From positions 1 to 64,000 of the forward strand of contig NZ_BOML01000046.1 in assembly GCF_016862175.1 (NCBI RefSeq): a DNA stretch of 64,000 bases, read 5' to 3'. Both the position numbers and the translations under genes were made by a program. This DNA is from Paractinoplanes durhamensis. GTDB lineage: Bacteria; Actinomycetota; Actinomycetes; Mycobacteriales; Micromonosporaceae. Shown piece after piece: positions 43,829 through 52,901 of the stretch; position 1 is the stretch's first letter, and each line of letters starts with the position of its first letter. The notes under the pieces were generated by a model, which saw only the letters and a program-made list of their open reading frames with translations, did no database searches and was not told the origin of the DNA.

Positions 43829-45003
43829 CCTCCCGCCGCCGCCTGCTCGCCGGGGCCGCCGTCGCCGGTCTCGGCGCGGCGGCCGGTGCCGGCGCGGTCA
43901 CGGTCGCCGCGGGCGATCGGGACACCCCGGTGCCGGCCGCGCTGGACACCACTCCGGACACCGGCACCGCCACCGTCGCGTTCCACGGCCCGCGGCAGGC
44001 CGGGGTGTCCGAGGATCCGCCCGCGCACGCCGCGTTCGTCGCGTTCACCCTGGCCGCCGGCGTCGACCGGCGGGCCCTGGCCCGGATGCTGCGCCTGCTG
44101 TCCGACGACGGCCGGCGGCTCACCCAGGGGCGGCCGGCGCTCGGCGACACCGACGCCACCCTCGCCGTGCTGCCGGCCCGGCTGACCGTCACGTTCGGCT
44201 TCGGGCCGGGCCTCTACCGGGCCGCCGGGCTCCCCTCCCCGGTCGCCGACCTGCCGGCCTTCCGCATCGACCGGCTCGAACGACGCTGGTCCGGCGGGGA
44301 CCTGCTGCTGCAGATCTGCGCCGACGACCCGCTGACGGTGGCGCACACCCAGCGGATGCTGATCAAGGACGCCCGGCCGTTCGCCGCGATCCGCTGGGTT
44401 CAGCAGGGTTTCCGGCGCAGCCCGGGCGTGCAGGCTCCGTCGTATACGCAACGCAACGTGCTCGGCCAGCTGGACGGCACCGCCAACCCCCGCGGTGCGG
44501 CCGAGATCGACCCGGCCGTCTGGCATCCGGACGGCTCCACCACCCTGGTGGTACGGCGGGTCCGCGCCGAGATCGAGAAGTGGGACATGCTCGCCGTCTC
44601 CGACAAGGAGAACGCGGTCGGCCGCCGGCTCGAGTCGGGGGCGCCGCTCAGCGGCCACCAGGAGCGCGACGAGCCGGACTTCACCGCGCTCGACGACTCC
44701 GGGCTGCCGGCCATGCCGGACTTCGCCCACGTCACCCGGGCGCACGTGACCGACCCGGCGCTGAAGATCCTGCGCCGGCCGTACAACTACGACGGCGTGC
44801 CGGACGCGGCCGGCCGGCCCGACGCCGGGCTGATCTTCGCGGCCTACCAGCGGGACATCGCCCGGCAGTACGTGCCCATCCAGCAACGCCTCGCCGACAA
44901 GGACCTGCTCAACGAATGGATCACTCCGATCGGCTCCGCGGTTTTCGCCATCCCGCCCGGCTGCGCCGACGGCGGCTGGATCGGCGAGCAGGTGCTGGCA
45001 TGA
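43825..45003 (+). CDS. Tat-exported DyP-type peroxidase (EfeB-like)
   Basis: Heme peroxidase, 392 residues. A Tat signal (SRRRLLAGAAVAGLG) leads into a DyP domain. The catalytic GxxDG motif is GQLDGTANP; a proximal histidine candidate is in PDFAHVTRAHV, and the distal arginine in LKILRRPYNYD. EfeB-type enzymes deferrochelate or oxidise heme outside the cell. Placement between two copper proteins points to envelope metal handling under the adjacent sigma factor. Confidence 0.9.
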   Translation: MTSRRRLLAGAAVAGLGAAAGAGAVTVAAGDRDTPVPAALDTTPDTGTATVAFHGPRQAGVSEDPPAHAAFVAFTLAAGVDRRALARMLRLLSDDGRRLTQGRPALGDTDATLAVLPARLTVTFGFGPGLYRAAGLPSPVADLPAFRIDRLERRWSGGDLLLQICADDPLTVAHTQRMLIKDARPFAAIRWVQQGFRRSPGVQAPSYTQRNVLGQLDGTANPRGAAEIDPAVWHPDGSTTLVVRRVRAEIEKWDMLAVSDKENAVGRRLESGAPLSGHQERDEPDFTALDDSGLPAMPDFAHVTRAHVTDPALKILRRPYNYDGVPDAAGRPDAGLIFAAYQRDIARQYVPIQQRLADKDLLNEWITPIGSAVFAIPPGCADGGWIGEQVLA

Positions 45004-45593
45004 GGCGTACGCTGCTGGCCGCCGCCGCTCTGCTCGTCGTGCTGCTGCCGGGTGCCCCCGCGTGGGCGCACACGTCGCTGCTCTCGTCGGTCCCGGCCCG
45101 GGACGCCACCCTCGCCAAGGCACCGGCCTCGGTCGCGTTGACGTTCAGCCAGCGCCTCAACCCCGACTTCACCACGATCGTGGTGAGCGACGCGGCCAAG
45201 CAGCGGGTGCCGGCCTCCAAGCCGGCGGTCGAGCAGGCGGTCGGCACGGTCACGTTCGATCAGCCGCTCGGCAACGGCGTCTACACGGTCGCCTACCGGG
45301 TCGTGTCGTCGGACGGGCACACGGTGCAGGGCTCGTACCCGTTCACGGTCGCCGACCCGGCCCTGACGGCCGCGACCGCTCCCGCGGCGGCGGCGTCCGC
45401 GGCGGCACCGTCCGCCGTGGCACCGTCCGCCGTGGCACCAGCCGCCGCAGCACCGGCCGCCGCGGACGGGCCCGGCTCCGGTGGCATCCCGGCCGGGGTG
45501 CAGCTCGGGCTGGCCGCCGCCGGGGTGCTTCTCGCCGGCGGCGCGATCTATCTGTTCGTGTCCGCGCGGCGAAAGGCCACGGCCCAACGCTGA
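45000..45593 (+). CDS. CopC-domain copper-binding protein
   Basis: A 197-residue protein: Sec signal (LLAAAALLVVLLPGAPAWA), then the CopC domain beginning at mature His (AHTSLLSSVPARDATL) with DGHTVQGSYPF supplying the second Cu(II) site. An Ala/Pro-rich linker and one C-terminal membrane helix (VQLGLAAAGVLLAGGAIYLFV) follow. The fused CopD is missing. ATGA overlap with the peroxidase. The last 14 bp including the stop are tandemly duplicated. Confidence 0.88.
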   Translation: MRRTLLAAAALLVVLLPGAPAWAHTSLLSSVPARDATLAKAPASVALTFSQRLNPDFTTIVVSDAAKQRVPASKPAVEQAVGTVTFDQPLGNGVYTVAYRVVSSDGHTVQGSYPFTVADPALTAATAPAAAASAAAPSAVAPSAVAPAAAAPAAADGPGSGGIPAGVQLGLAAAGVLLAGGAIYLFVSARRKATAQR

Positions 45594-45606
45594 CGGCCCA
45601 ACGCTG
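45579..45606. repeat. 14-bp duplication at the copC stop
   Basis: ACGGCCCAACGCTG occurs twice head to tail. The first copy runs into the TGA stop; the second is untranslated. Confidence 0.95.
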
Positions 45607-45611
45607 ACGGC

Positions 45612-45640
45612 ACGGCCCGGGGCGGTCAGCCCCGGGCCGT
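45612..45640. terminator. bidirectional hairpin, copC/PepSY
   Basis: A perfect 12-bp stem ACGGCCCGGGGC/GCCCCGGGCCGT with a 5-nt loop, between convergent operons, no U-tract. Confidence 0.85.
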
Positions 45641-45650
45641 CCGGCTCGGA

Positions 45651-47084
45651 TCAGCTTCCGGCGGGCGCCGGTGACACCGGGATGTCCCGGCGCCCCCGCG
45701 CTACCCCGATCACGTAGTCGACCAGCAGGAACGCGGCCAGCGGGACCCCGAACAGCGGCACCACCCAGGCGAACCCGAACACCAGCGGAACGCCCACCGC
45801 GATCCCCCACGGCGGCAACTGCTGCCAGGCGCCGCGCGCGGGCGGCGCCCCGGCCATCGCCCGGCGGCCGGCCCGGGTCGGCCGCCGCTGCCACCACATC
45901 CGGTACCCCCAGACGATCACGCAGATCAGGCCGAGCGCGAGGGCCGCGAGCAGCAGCTGGTTGACGAGACCGAACAGCTGTCCCATGTGGGCGTAGATGC
46001 CCCACTGGGTCAGCTTGGCCATGAACGGCCAGTCGGCGAAGTCGGCCCGGTCGGTGACCTGCCCGGTGGCGGCGTCGATGGCGACGCTGTCCCGCTCGAT
46101 CGGCCAGAGCGCCCGCGTCTCGGTCACCGACCAGGCGGTGGCGGTGTCGCCCGGAACGGTGATGCTGACCGTGCCGTCGACCCCGTTCGCCCGAGCCACC
46201 TTCAGCACCGCGTCGACGGCGGCCGGATCGACCGAGCCGGTAGCCCCACCGGCGGCGGCGTCATGGTGCCCACCGGAAGCGGCGGGCGCGCCACCGGTCA
46301 GCGCCGTGGACACGGCCGGCCGGCTGCCGTCGAGCGCATCGACCGCCGCCCCGAAGTTCCCGCCGGCATACTCCGACCAGGTCAGCCCGGTCAGCGACAG
46401 GAACAACAACCCGACGGTCAGCCACACCCCGGTCGCGGCATGGAAGCTACGGGTACGGCGTACCCCCTTCTTCGCCCCCAGATCGGGCGTGAGCATCTTC
46501 CGCCCGCGCTGCCGCCGCCACCACAGAAGCAGCCCGCCGAGCGCGATGACCGCGAGCCAGCTGGCGGCGAACTCCGAGTAGTACCGGCCGACCGTCCCGA
46601 GATGCAGGCTGGTGTGCAGGTCGTCGAGCCAGGTCTGCAGCGGCGTGCTGGTCCACCATGTGGTGAGCTGCCCGGTGACCGCGCCGGTGTACTGATTCAC
46701 GTACACCGTGTGCTGATGCTCGACGTCGAGCGCGGGCGAGCTGAAGTCGACCTGAGTGGTCCGGTCGCCGTCACCGGGCCGGATGGCGGTGACGGCGCCC
46801 TCCGGGTGGGCGACACGGGCCGCGGCGATCTGCTCGGCCAGCGGCTTGACCGGACCACCCGGATCAGCGACGACGAGTTCCTCGGCGTACACCATGCGGT
46901 CGAATTGGGGTGTGAACGTGTATGCGAGCCCGCTCAACGCCGCGAGCAGCAGAAACGGCGCCACAAAAATGCCGGCGTAGAAGTGCAGCCGCAACAGCAG
47001 CGGCCCGAAACCGGCGGCCCGCGCGGGACGAGTTCTCGGTAACGGTGGGGCGGAGGACGGCGGAGCTTCCGTGGACATGGGCAC
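45651..47084 (-). CDS. PepSY-associated membrane protein
   Basis: A 477-residue protein with four main hydrophobic helices and PepSY domains in the exterior loops. The first helix region LRLHFYAGIFVAPFLLLAALSGLAYTF is the family signature; LHTSLHLG and YAHMGQLFG carry conserved histidines in the membrane. A His/Ala loop (SGGHHDAAAGG) could bind metal. Relatives are linked to iron/copper reduction or uptake. An in-frame ATG two codons in is an alternative start. Confidence 0.85.
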   Translation of the reverse strand: MPMSTEAPPSSAPPLPRTRPARAAGFGPLLLRLHFYAGIFVAPFLLLAALSGLAYTFTPQFDRMVYAEELVVADPGGPVKPLAEQIAAARVAHPEGAVTAIRPGDGDRTTQVDFSSPALDVEHQHTVYVNQYTGAVTGQLTTWWTSTPLQTWLDDLHTSLHLGTVGRYYSEFAASWLAVIALGGLLLWWRRQRGRKMLTPDLGAKKGVRRTRSFHAATGVWLTVGLLFLSLTGLTWSEYAGGNFGAAVDALDGSRPAVSTALTGGAPAASGGHHDAAAGGATGSVDPAAVDAVLKVARANGVDGTVSITVPGDTATAWSVTETRALWPIERDSVAIDAATGQVTDRADFADWPFMAKLTQWGIYAHMGQLFGLVNQLLLAALALGLICVIVWGYRMWWQRRPTRAGRRAMAGAPPARGAWQQLPPWGIAVGVPLVFGFAWVVPLFGVPLAAFLLVDYVIGVARGRRDIPVSPAPAGS

Positions 47085-47109
47085 CTCGCTCGACTGGGGA
47101 TGTGCGCAT

Positions 47110-47136
47110 TGGTCGGCCCCATCCGGCGAAAGGTTC
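47110..47136 (-). promoter_or_regulatory. putative ECF promoter of the PepSY gene
   Basis: Minus strand GGGAAC, 17 bases, CGACCA, 25 bases before the ATG; same layout as the sigma gene and copper operon elements. Confidence 0.4.
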
Positions 47137-47228
47137 CCGCGATGACAGTCGTCATCGGATCACATGCCAATTGTCATCGACGCTGTGTACGACCGCCGGA
47201 ACCACGAAGCTCCAGGATTCTCGCAGGG

Positions 47229-47939
47229 CTACTCCGACGGCGCTCCGGCCGGGATCCGGCGAGCGGCCGCCTGGGCGAAACCCCGGATCACCGGGTGTAC
47301 GCCGTCCGTGTGCAACTCCGGCTGGAAGAGCGTGGCCAGGAAGAACGGGTGCTCGGGCAGCTCGGCCACCCGCACCTCACCGGCGTCGTCGTGCCCACTG
47401 AAACGCATGCCGTGCGCGGCCAGCAGATCGATGTAACCGGCCGCGATCCCGTAGCTGCAGTGGTAGCGCTCCACGGTGCGACCGGCGCCGAGCAGCGTCT
47501 CGGCCCGCGACCCGGCGACCAGATTGATCGCCCCTTCGTGGCCGACCAGCGAGCAGGTCAGCTCGGCGATCAGCGCGTCGCTGCCGGGCCCCTCGTCGTT
47601 CTCGGCGTGCCGGGCCTCCGGCATGCCGCAGACGTTGCGGGCGAACTCCAGCATCGCGTGCTGGAACCCGCCGCAGGTGCCGAGGAACGGAATCCCGGCG
47701 GTCCGGGCGGTGTGCGCGGCGGCCACCGCCCCGGCCTCGCTGCGGTAGGGACTGCCCGGCGCCAGCCAGATCCCGGCGAAGCCGCGCAGCGCGGCCGGGT
47801 CCTCCGCCTCCGGCGACGGGATCCAGTAGGCGTCCAGGTCGATCTGCTCCTCCTCGCGGAGGGCGTCGAGGATCGCGGGGATGCGCGAGTGGGCGCGCAC
47901 GGCGGGTGATCGGTCTCCGACCAGGGCAATCGAAATCAT
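47229..47939 (-). CDS. class I amidotransferase-like, CTP-synthase C-terminal-related
   Basis: A 236-residue stand-alone glutaminase-like domain of the group annotated as CTP synthase C-terminal region-related. The nucleophile elbow is FLGTCGGFQHAMLEF (Cys), and the C-terminal TLFQPELHTDG stands where the His-Glu pair of glutaminases lies, with Gln replacing the usual His before P-E. No synthetase domain is nearby, so glutamine hydrolysis is uncertain. Divergent from a LysR gene. Confidence 0.75.
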   Translation of the reverse strand: MISIALVGDRSPAVRAHSRIPAILDALREEEQIDLDAYWIPSPEAEDPAALRGFAGIWLAPGSPYRSEAGAVAAAHTARTAGIPFLGTCGGFQHAMLEFARNVCGMPEARHAENDEGPGSDALIAELTCSLVGHEGAINLVAGSRAETLLGAGRTVERYHCSYGIAAGYIDLLAAHGMRFSGHDDAGEVRVAELPEHPFFLATLFQPELHTDGVHPVIRGFAQAAARRIPAGAPSE

Positions 47940-48012
47940 GCCCCCAATGCTGCGGCCGCCGGTGACATCACGTCCAACGATGAAACCTGCACGCTCCATT
48001 AGCATCCCTGAT

Positions 48013-48873
48013 GTGGATCCCCACCTGCTCCGCACGTTCCTGGCCGTGGCCGACACCGGTTCCTTCTCGGCGGCCGCGCAGCGCCTGCAATACACCCAGT
48101 CGGCGGTCTCGCAGCACATCGCGACCCTGGAGGCCGATCTCGGCACCCCGCTGTTCACCCGGCGCCCGGTGACGCCAACCCCGGCGGGCGAAAGGTTGCG
48201 GCGGCATGCGGCGCTTATTCTGGTACGCCTGGAAGCCGCCCGCGCCGACGTGACCCGTGCGCTCGCCCCGCCGGGCCGACTGGTTCTCGGCCTCACCCCG
48301 CTGGCCTGGGCCGCGCCGGTGGCGGCCGCCCTGGCGACGATCCGGGCCGAGTCGGCGCTGCTGCGCACCCACCTGAAGGTCGCCGCCCGCGACCGGATCG
48401 TCGACGCGGTGGCGACCGGCGAGTACGACCTGGGCCTGGTCGACGGCTTCGCGGCGCCGAGCGACCCGTTGCGGCTGCCGGACGGCGGCCCCCGCGCGAT
48501 CGGCGTCGCGGAGAGCCCGGCCGTGCTGGCGGTGCCGGCCGGCCACCCGTTGCGGGGCCGGAAACGGGTCGACCTGACCGACCTGACCGACGCCTACTGG
48601 ATCGACGCGCCCGAGGTGGCCCCGTTCGCCCGGCTGCCGGTCGACGGCCTGCGCGCGGGCCTGCGCTACGACGGCGGCGACACCGCGGTGCTGGCCGGCC
48701 TGGTCGCCGCCGGCCACGGCCTGGCCGTGCTGCCCGCCCCGCTGGTGGCCGCGCACGACGGCCTGACCGGCGTGCCGCTGGCCCGCCTGGTGCACCGGGT
48801 GGAGCTGCTGTCGCTGCGCGACGAGGAGGGACCGGCGGCCCGGCTGCGGGAACTTCTCAGCGCAGCGACTTGA
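48013..48873 (+). CDS. LysR-family regulator
   Basis: LTTR of about 286 residues from the GTG giving VDPHLLRTF; an ATG 11 codons earlier (47980) is possible. HTH LLRTFLAVADTGSFSAAAQRLQYTQSAVSQHIATLE, then an effector domain. A TAGCAT hexamer lies 7 bases before the GTG, consistent with a leaderless transcript. Divergent from the amidotransferase-like gene, its likely target. Overlaps the convergent nfo gene by 17 bp. Confidence 0.85.
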   Translation: MDPHLLRTFLAVADTGSFSAAAQRLQYTQSAVSQHIATLEADLGTPLFTRRPVTPTPAGERLRRHAALILVRLEAARADVTRALAPPGRLVLGLTPLAWAAPVAAALATIRAESALLRTHLKVAARDRIVDAVATGEYDLGLVDGFAAPSDPLRLPDGGPRAIGVAESPAVLAVPAGHPLRGRKRVDLTDLTDAYWIDAPEVAPFARLPVDGLRAGLRYDGGDTAVLAGLVAAGHGLAVLPAPLVAAHDGLTGVPLARLVHRVELLSLRDEEGPAARLRELLSAAT

Positions 48874-49738
48874 GCAGCGCGATGTCGGCCGCGTGCCCTT
48901 CGTGCTCGACCGACGGGGTCTCCACGATCACCGGCACCGCGGCGACGGCCGGGTGGGTCATCAGCTCGGCGAACGCGGCCTCGCCGATCCGCCCCCGGCC
49001 GATCGTCTCGTGCCGGTCGCGGGTCGAGCCGCACTCGTCCTTCGAGTCGTTCGCGTGGATCAGCATGAGCCGGTCGGCGCCGACCGTGGCGATCAGCGCG
49101 TCCAGCGTCGCGGTCATCCCGCCCGGGGTGGCCAGGTCGTGCCCGGCCGCCCAGGCGTGGCAGGTGTCGAAGCAGACGCCCAGCCACGGGTGCTGCTCGG
49201 CGGCGGCCAGGTAGGGGCCGAGATCCTGCACCTTCGACGCCAGGCTGCGGCCACCGCCGGCGCTCGGCTCGACCAGAAGTTTCGGCAGGCCGCGGGCGGC
49301 CGCGTCGTCGAGCAGCGGCATCAGCGCCTCGTGCAGCTGGTGCATCGCCTTCTCGTCGTGCTCGGCGTCGACCGAGCTGCCCGCGTGGTAGACCACCGCG
49401 GCCGCGCCGATCGCCCGGCCGCGCTCCAGGGCGTGGGCCAGGGTCGCGATCGAGCGTTCGACGGTCAGCTCGGTCGGTGACCCGAGATTGACCAGGAGCG
49501 ACGCATGAACGTACGCCGGGAGGCCGCGCTCGCCGATCCCGTCCCGGAACAGCGTGTCCTGCTTCGGGTCGCCGGGCGGCAGCGCCCAGCCGCGCGAGTT
49601 GGAGACGTACACCTGCAACGTCTCCGACCCGGCGGCGTCCACGTACGGCAGGGCGGCCTTCGCCAGCCCGCCGGACGTCTTGGTGTGCGACCCGATCCGC
49701 CGCTGAGCGGGGATCGCGGCGACTCCGTCTAGAAGCAT
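48857..49738 (-). CDS. nfo: endonuclease IV (AP endonuclease)
   Basis: Deoxyribonuclease IV, 293 residues, TIM barrel with three zinc ions; cleaves DNA at abasic sites in base-excision repair. Zinc-ligand segments are visible: YHAGSS, LLVEPSAGGG, CFDTCHAWAAGHD, MLIHANDSKDECGSTRDRHETIGRG and IVETPS. The start overlaps the end of the kinase gene by 10 bases. Confidence 0.93.
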   Translation of the reverse strand: MLLDGVAAIPAQRRIGSHTKTSGGLAKAALPYVDAAGSETLQVYVSNSRGWALPPGDPKQDTLFRDGIGERGLPAYVHASLLVNLGSPTELTVERSIATLAHALERGRAIGAAAVVYHAGSSVDAEHDEKAMHQLHEALMPLLDDAAARGLPKLLVEPSAGGGRSLASKVQDLGPYLAAAEQHPWLGVCFDTCHAWAAGHDLATPGGMTATLDALIATVGADRLMLIHANDSKDECGSTRDRHETIGRGRIGEAAFAELMTHPAVAAVPVIVETPSVEHEGHAADIALLKSLR

Positions 49739-51678
49739 GCGATGACCACTTCGGTCTGCGGTGCCACCTGGGTGTTGGCGCCCGGGTTCTGCTGGCGTAC
49801 GAAACCGTTCTGGTTGAAGCCCTCGACCCGCACCCGCAGGTTCATCCCCTGCAGCGTGGCCTGCGCCTGCTGGCAGGCCTGGTTGTTGAGGTCGGGGACG
49901 GTGACCAGCGGCGGGCCCTTGCTGACGTCGAGGGTGACCTCGGCGTCCTTGGCCGCGCCGGAGCCCGACTTCGGGGTCTGCGCGATCACCGTGTCGGCCG
50001 GCTGGTCGCTGTCCTTGTACCGCTCGACGGCGGTCAGGCCGAGCCCCTGCAGCTGGTTACGGGCGTCGTTGATGTTCTTACCGACCAGGTCGGGCACGGA
50101 GATCGGCGCGCGGCCCTTGCTCACCACGAGGGTGACCGTGTCGCCGCGCTTGAGCTCGGTGCCCTTCGCCGGGTCGGTGGACAGCACCGAGCCCTCCGGG
50201 ACGATGTCGTCGTACTGTGCGGTGCCCTGCTTGACCTTCAGGCCGTTCTGCTCCAGCTCGGCCTTGGCCGCGGCCAACTCGATCCCGTTGAGATCGGGCA
50301 CCTGGAAGCGCTCCGGGCCCAGCGACAGCACGAGGTTGAGCCGACCGCCGTTGACGATCCGCCCCTTCGGCGCCGGGTCCTGGCTGATCACCGAGTCCTT
50401 GGGGACGGTCTCGTTGTAGGCGCCGTCGCCGTAGAAGATCTCGAAGTTGTTCTGCCGGGCATACAGCTCGGCCTGCACCTTCGTCATGTTGATCATGCTC
50501 GGCGCCTCGGTGTAGCGACCGAGCGTCACATACCAGGTGCTGCCCAGCACGACCAGCACCATCAGGGCGACGGCCGAGGACAGCAGGATGCGGCGGCGGT
50601 CGAACCGGGGGCCGCCGGAGAGCCGGGCGTCGCCGCGCCGGTACGTCTGCGCGGCACGGGCCTGCTCGGGCAGCTTCGCCCAGCTGGGCCGGTCGGTCAC
50701 CGCGGACATCATCGCGGTCGCGTCGGCGGCGCCGGGGGCGCCGGGAGCGCCGGGCCGGGACTGCGGCACCTGGCGCAGCAGGGCGGTCTCGACGTTGGCG
50801 GCACCCAGGTCGTCGCGGACCGACTGGACCTCGCCGAGCAGCGCACCGGCGTCGGTGGGCCGCGCGCCCGGGTCGCGGCGGGTGGCCCGGGCGACCAGGT
50901 CGTCGAGCGCCTTGGGGACGCCCTTGACGATCGCCGACGGCGGCGGGACGTCGTTGTCGACGTGCTGCCAGGCGACCTCGACCGGGTCGTCGCCGTCGAA
51001 CGGGACGCGGCCGGTGAGCATCTCGTAGAGCACGATGCCGGCCGAGTAGACGTCGGTGCGGGCGTCCGCGTGCCCGTCCGTCACCAGCTCGGGGGCGACG
51101 TAGGCGACGGTGGCCATCAGCTGGCCGGAGTCGTCGACGCTGCTCGCCTCGACCGCGCGGGCCAGGCCGAAGTCGGCCACCTTGACCACGGCGTCGACCA
51201 GATTGCCGGAACCGCCGCTGGGCGCCTCGGCGACCAGCACGTTCTCCGGCTTGACGTCGCGGTGGACCAGCCCGGCCCGGTGCGCGGCGGCGATCGCGGC
51301 GAGCATCTGCTCGAGGATCGCGCAGGCCTCGCTGGGGCTGAGCCGGCGGCGCTGGGTGAGCACGTCACGCAGCGTGCGACCGTGCACGTACTCCATGACG
51401 AGGTAGGGCAGGCCCTGGTGGCGGCCCTGGTCGTACACGGCCACGACGTTGGGGTGGGTGAGCCTGGCGATCGTCTTGGCCTCGTCGGTGAACCTGTCCA
51501 CGAAGTGGACATTCGTCGCCTGCGAGGGATGAATGATCTTCAGGGCCACGGTGCGTTCGAGTCGCTGATCGGTGGCCGTGTAGACGGTCGCCATGCCACC
51601 ACGGGCCACGCGACCGGTGATCCGGTAGCGGCCGTCAATCGTCGTGCCGATCAACGTGTCGGCGACTGTGGTGTCCAT
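49729..51678 (-). CDS. PASTA Ser/Thr protein kinase (PknB/PknL-like)
   Basis: Membrane kinase of 649 residues. Hanks kinase domain: glycine loop VARGGMATVYTA, ATP Lys47 in ALKIIH, HRDVKPENV (139-147), DFGLARA (169-175). One membrane helix at about 365-388 separates it from four extracellular PASTA domains (residues 390-649), which bind muropeptides in PknB. Beside it, divergently, lies an Rv2175c-like gene, the partner of PknL in Mycobacterium tuberculosis; mycobacterial PknL has no PASTA domains. Confidence 0.92.
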   Translation of the reverse strand: MDTTVADTLIGTTIDGRYRITGRVARGGMATVYTATDQRLERTVALKIIHPSQATNVHFVDRFTDEAKTIARLTHPNVVAVYDQGRHQGLPYLVMEYVHGRTLRDVLTQRRRLSPSEACAILEQMLAAIAAAHRAGLVHRDVKPENVLVAEAPSGGSGNLVDAVVKVADFGLARAVEASSVDDSGQLMATVAYVAPELVTDGHADARTDVYSAGIVLYEMLTGRVPFDGDDPVEVAWQHVDNDVPPPSAIVKGVPKALDDLVARATRRDPGARPTDAGALLGEVQSVRDDLGAANVETALLRQVPQSRPGAPGAPGAADATAMMSAVTDRPSWAKLPEQARAAQTYRRGDARLSGGPRFDRRRILLSSAVALMVLVVLGSTWYVTLGRYTEAPSMINMTKVQAELYARQNNFEIFYGDGAYNETVPKDSVISQDPAPKGRIVNGGRLNLVLSLGPERFQVPDLNGIELAAAKAELEQNGLKVKQGTAQYDDIVPEGSVLSTDPAKGTELKRGDTVTLVVSKGRAPISVPDLVGKNINDARNQLQGLGLTAVERYKDSDQPADTVIAQTPKSGSGAAKDAEVTLDVSKGPPLVTVPDLNNQACQQAQATLQGMNLRVRVEGFNQNGFVRQQNPGANTQVAPQTEVVIACF

Positions 51679-51813
51679 CGGCGTGAAGTGTATGTGTCTT
51701 TCGTGTGGGGGCAGACCAGGATGTCACAGCTGAGTCCAAACGGGTACGCCCGCGAGCCTGACCAGCGGCTTCCATGAGCGGCCCATCGGACGTCTGCCCC
51801 GACAAAGGGCGAT

Positions 51814-52518
51814 TTAGTTGTGTCGGCGGCGATACCAGGAATCCGGTGATTCGCCGGGTTCGACCGAATCGGCGGGTGTGGCCGAGGTCTCGCTCGATGA
51901 GACGGAGGCACTGGGCGACGGCGAGCCGGAGGGCGACAGCGACACCGACGGACTGGGCACGGTCGGCGTCGGCACCGGCGGGTGCGCACCGGCGACGGCG
52001 GTCTTCGCCGGCTTGGTGGTCCGAATCGGACTCACCTTCCGTGCCGGCATGGTCACCGGATCGGTCGTGGCCGGGGTGGGTGCGGCCGGCCGGGCTTTCG
52101 CGGCCCGGGTACGGGGTGCGCTCGTGCGCCCCGCCGCCGGCCCGGCGCCGATCCCGGCGTTGGGGGTGTAGACGCTGGTCACCGCGGGCTGCGGCGGAAA
52201 CGTGTCCGCGGCCGCCGGCGTCTCCCCCAGCAGCGACCCCAGCCCGCTGACCACGCCCAGGTAGGCGCCGACCGCCCCGACCACGGTCAGCACCCCGAGA
52301 GCGGTGACGGCAAGGGCCCGCCGCGGCCGCCTGACCTGTGCGACGGGAAGACTCTGGGAGTGAATGTCGAAGCCGGTGAAGCCACCGAACGTGTTCATCC
52401 CGGTCGACGTCATGTCCGGTCCGCCCGACGGCGGCTCGACCGGTCGCCGGCCCATGTCGTAGCGGACCGAGCGCACTGCGCCGGTCAGCTCGGTGCGGAC
52501 TCTCCGCAGCAGGCTCAT
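51814..52518 (-). CDS. single-pass membrane protein, unknown function
   Basis: I do not recognise the family. It has 234 residues: a cytoplasmic N-terminus of about 65 residues (Arg-rich start), one membrane helix (LAVTALGVLTVVGAVGAYLGVV), then a Pro/Ala/Thr/Ser-rich outer part ending in YRRRHN. It lies just upstream of the PASTA kinase in the same direction, so it may be a kinase substrate or cell-wall linker. Confidence 0.65.
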   Translation of the reverse strand: MSLLRRVRTELTGAVRSVRYDMGRRPVEPPSGGPDMTSTGMNTFGGFTGFDIHSQSLPVAQVRRPRRALAVTALGVLTVVGAVGAYLGVVSGLGSLLGETPAAADTFPPQPAVTSVYTPNAGIGAGPAAGRTSAPRTRAAKARPAAPTPATTDPVTMPARKVSPIRTTKPAKTAVAGAHPPVPTPTVPSPSVSLSPSGSPSPSASVSSSETSATPADSVEPGESPDSWYRRRHN

Positions 52519-52550
52519 GCGTTCGTTCTCCGATCTGGCACGCTGTAGGT

Positions 52551-52901
52551 GTGAGCGATTCCGTAACCGCCGGGCCGGCCGCCTGGGTCAACCTGCCGGA
52601 CCTCGCCGAGAAATTCGACGTGTCGATCAGCAAGATCCATCAGATGATCCGGGACGGGCACCTGCTGGCCGTCAAGCACGACGGGGTCCGCAAGGTCCCC
52701 GCGGAACTGGTGGCCAACAGCACCGTCCTGAAGCACCTCCCCGGCATCCTGACCTTGCTGCGCGACGCCGGGTATAACGACGAAGAAGCCCTCCGGTGGC
52801 TCTACGAGCCCGACCCGACCGTCGACGGCAACGCCGCGCTCGGGCTGGGCGGCGACCGGGCACGCGAGGTGAAGCGGCGGGCGCAGGCCCTCGGCTTCTA
52901 G
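52551..52901 (+). CDS. Rv2175c-like DNA-binding protein
   Basis: A 116-residue winged-HTH protein: LPDLAEKFDVSISKIHQMIRDGHLLAVKHDGVRKVPAELV (residues 15-54) is the Rv2175c recognition region, followed by an Rv2175c C-terminal domain (DEEALRWLYEPDPTVDGNA). In M. tuberculosis this protein is phosphorylated by PknL, which abolishes DNA binding. The divergent kinase here keeps the pairing. Starts with GTG; its stop overlaps the next gene. Confidence 0.85.
   Translation: MSDSVTAGPAAWVNLPDLAEKFDVSISKIHQMIRDGHLLAVKHDGVRKVPAELVANSTVLKHLPGILTLLRDAGYNDEEALRWLYEPDPTVDGNAALGLGGDRAREVKRRAQALGF

Noticed and set aside
47141..47156. GATGAC-N4-GTCATC dyad upstream of the PepSY gene
   Set aside because: Short arms, lies upstream of the proposed promoter and has no second copy with matching spacing; too weak to call an operator.
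47170..47192. TTGTCATCG-N8-TACGAC as a further PafBC-type promoter
   Set aside because: The -10 lacks the final T and no plus-strand gene starts within 700 bp.
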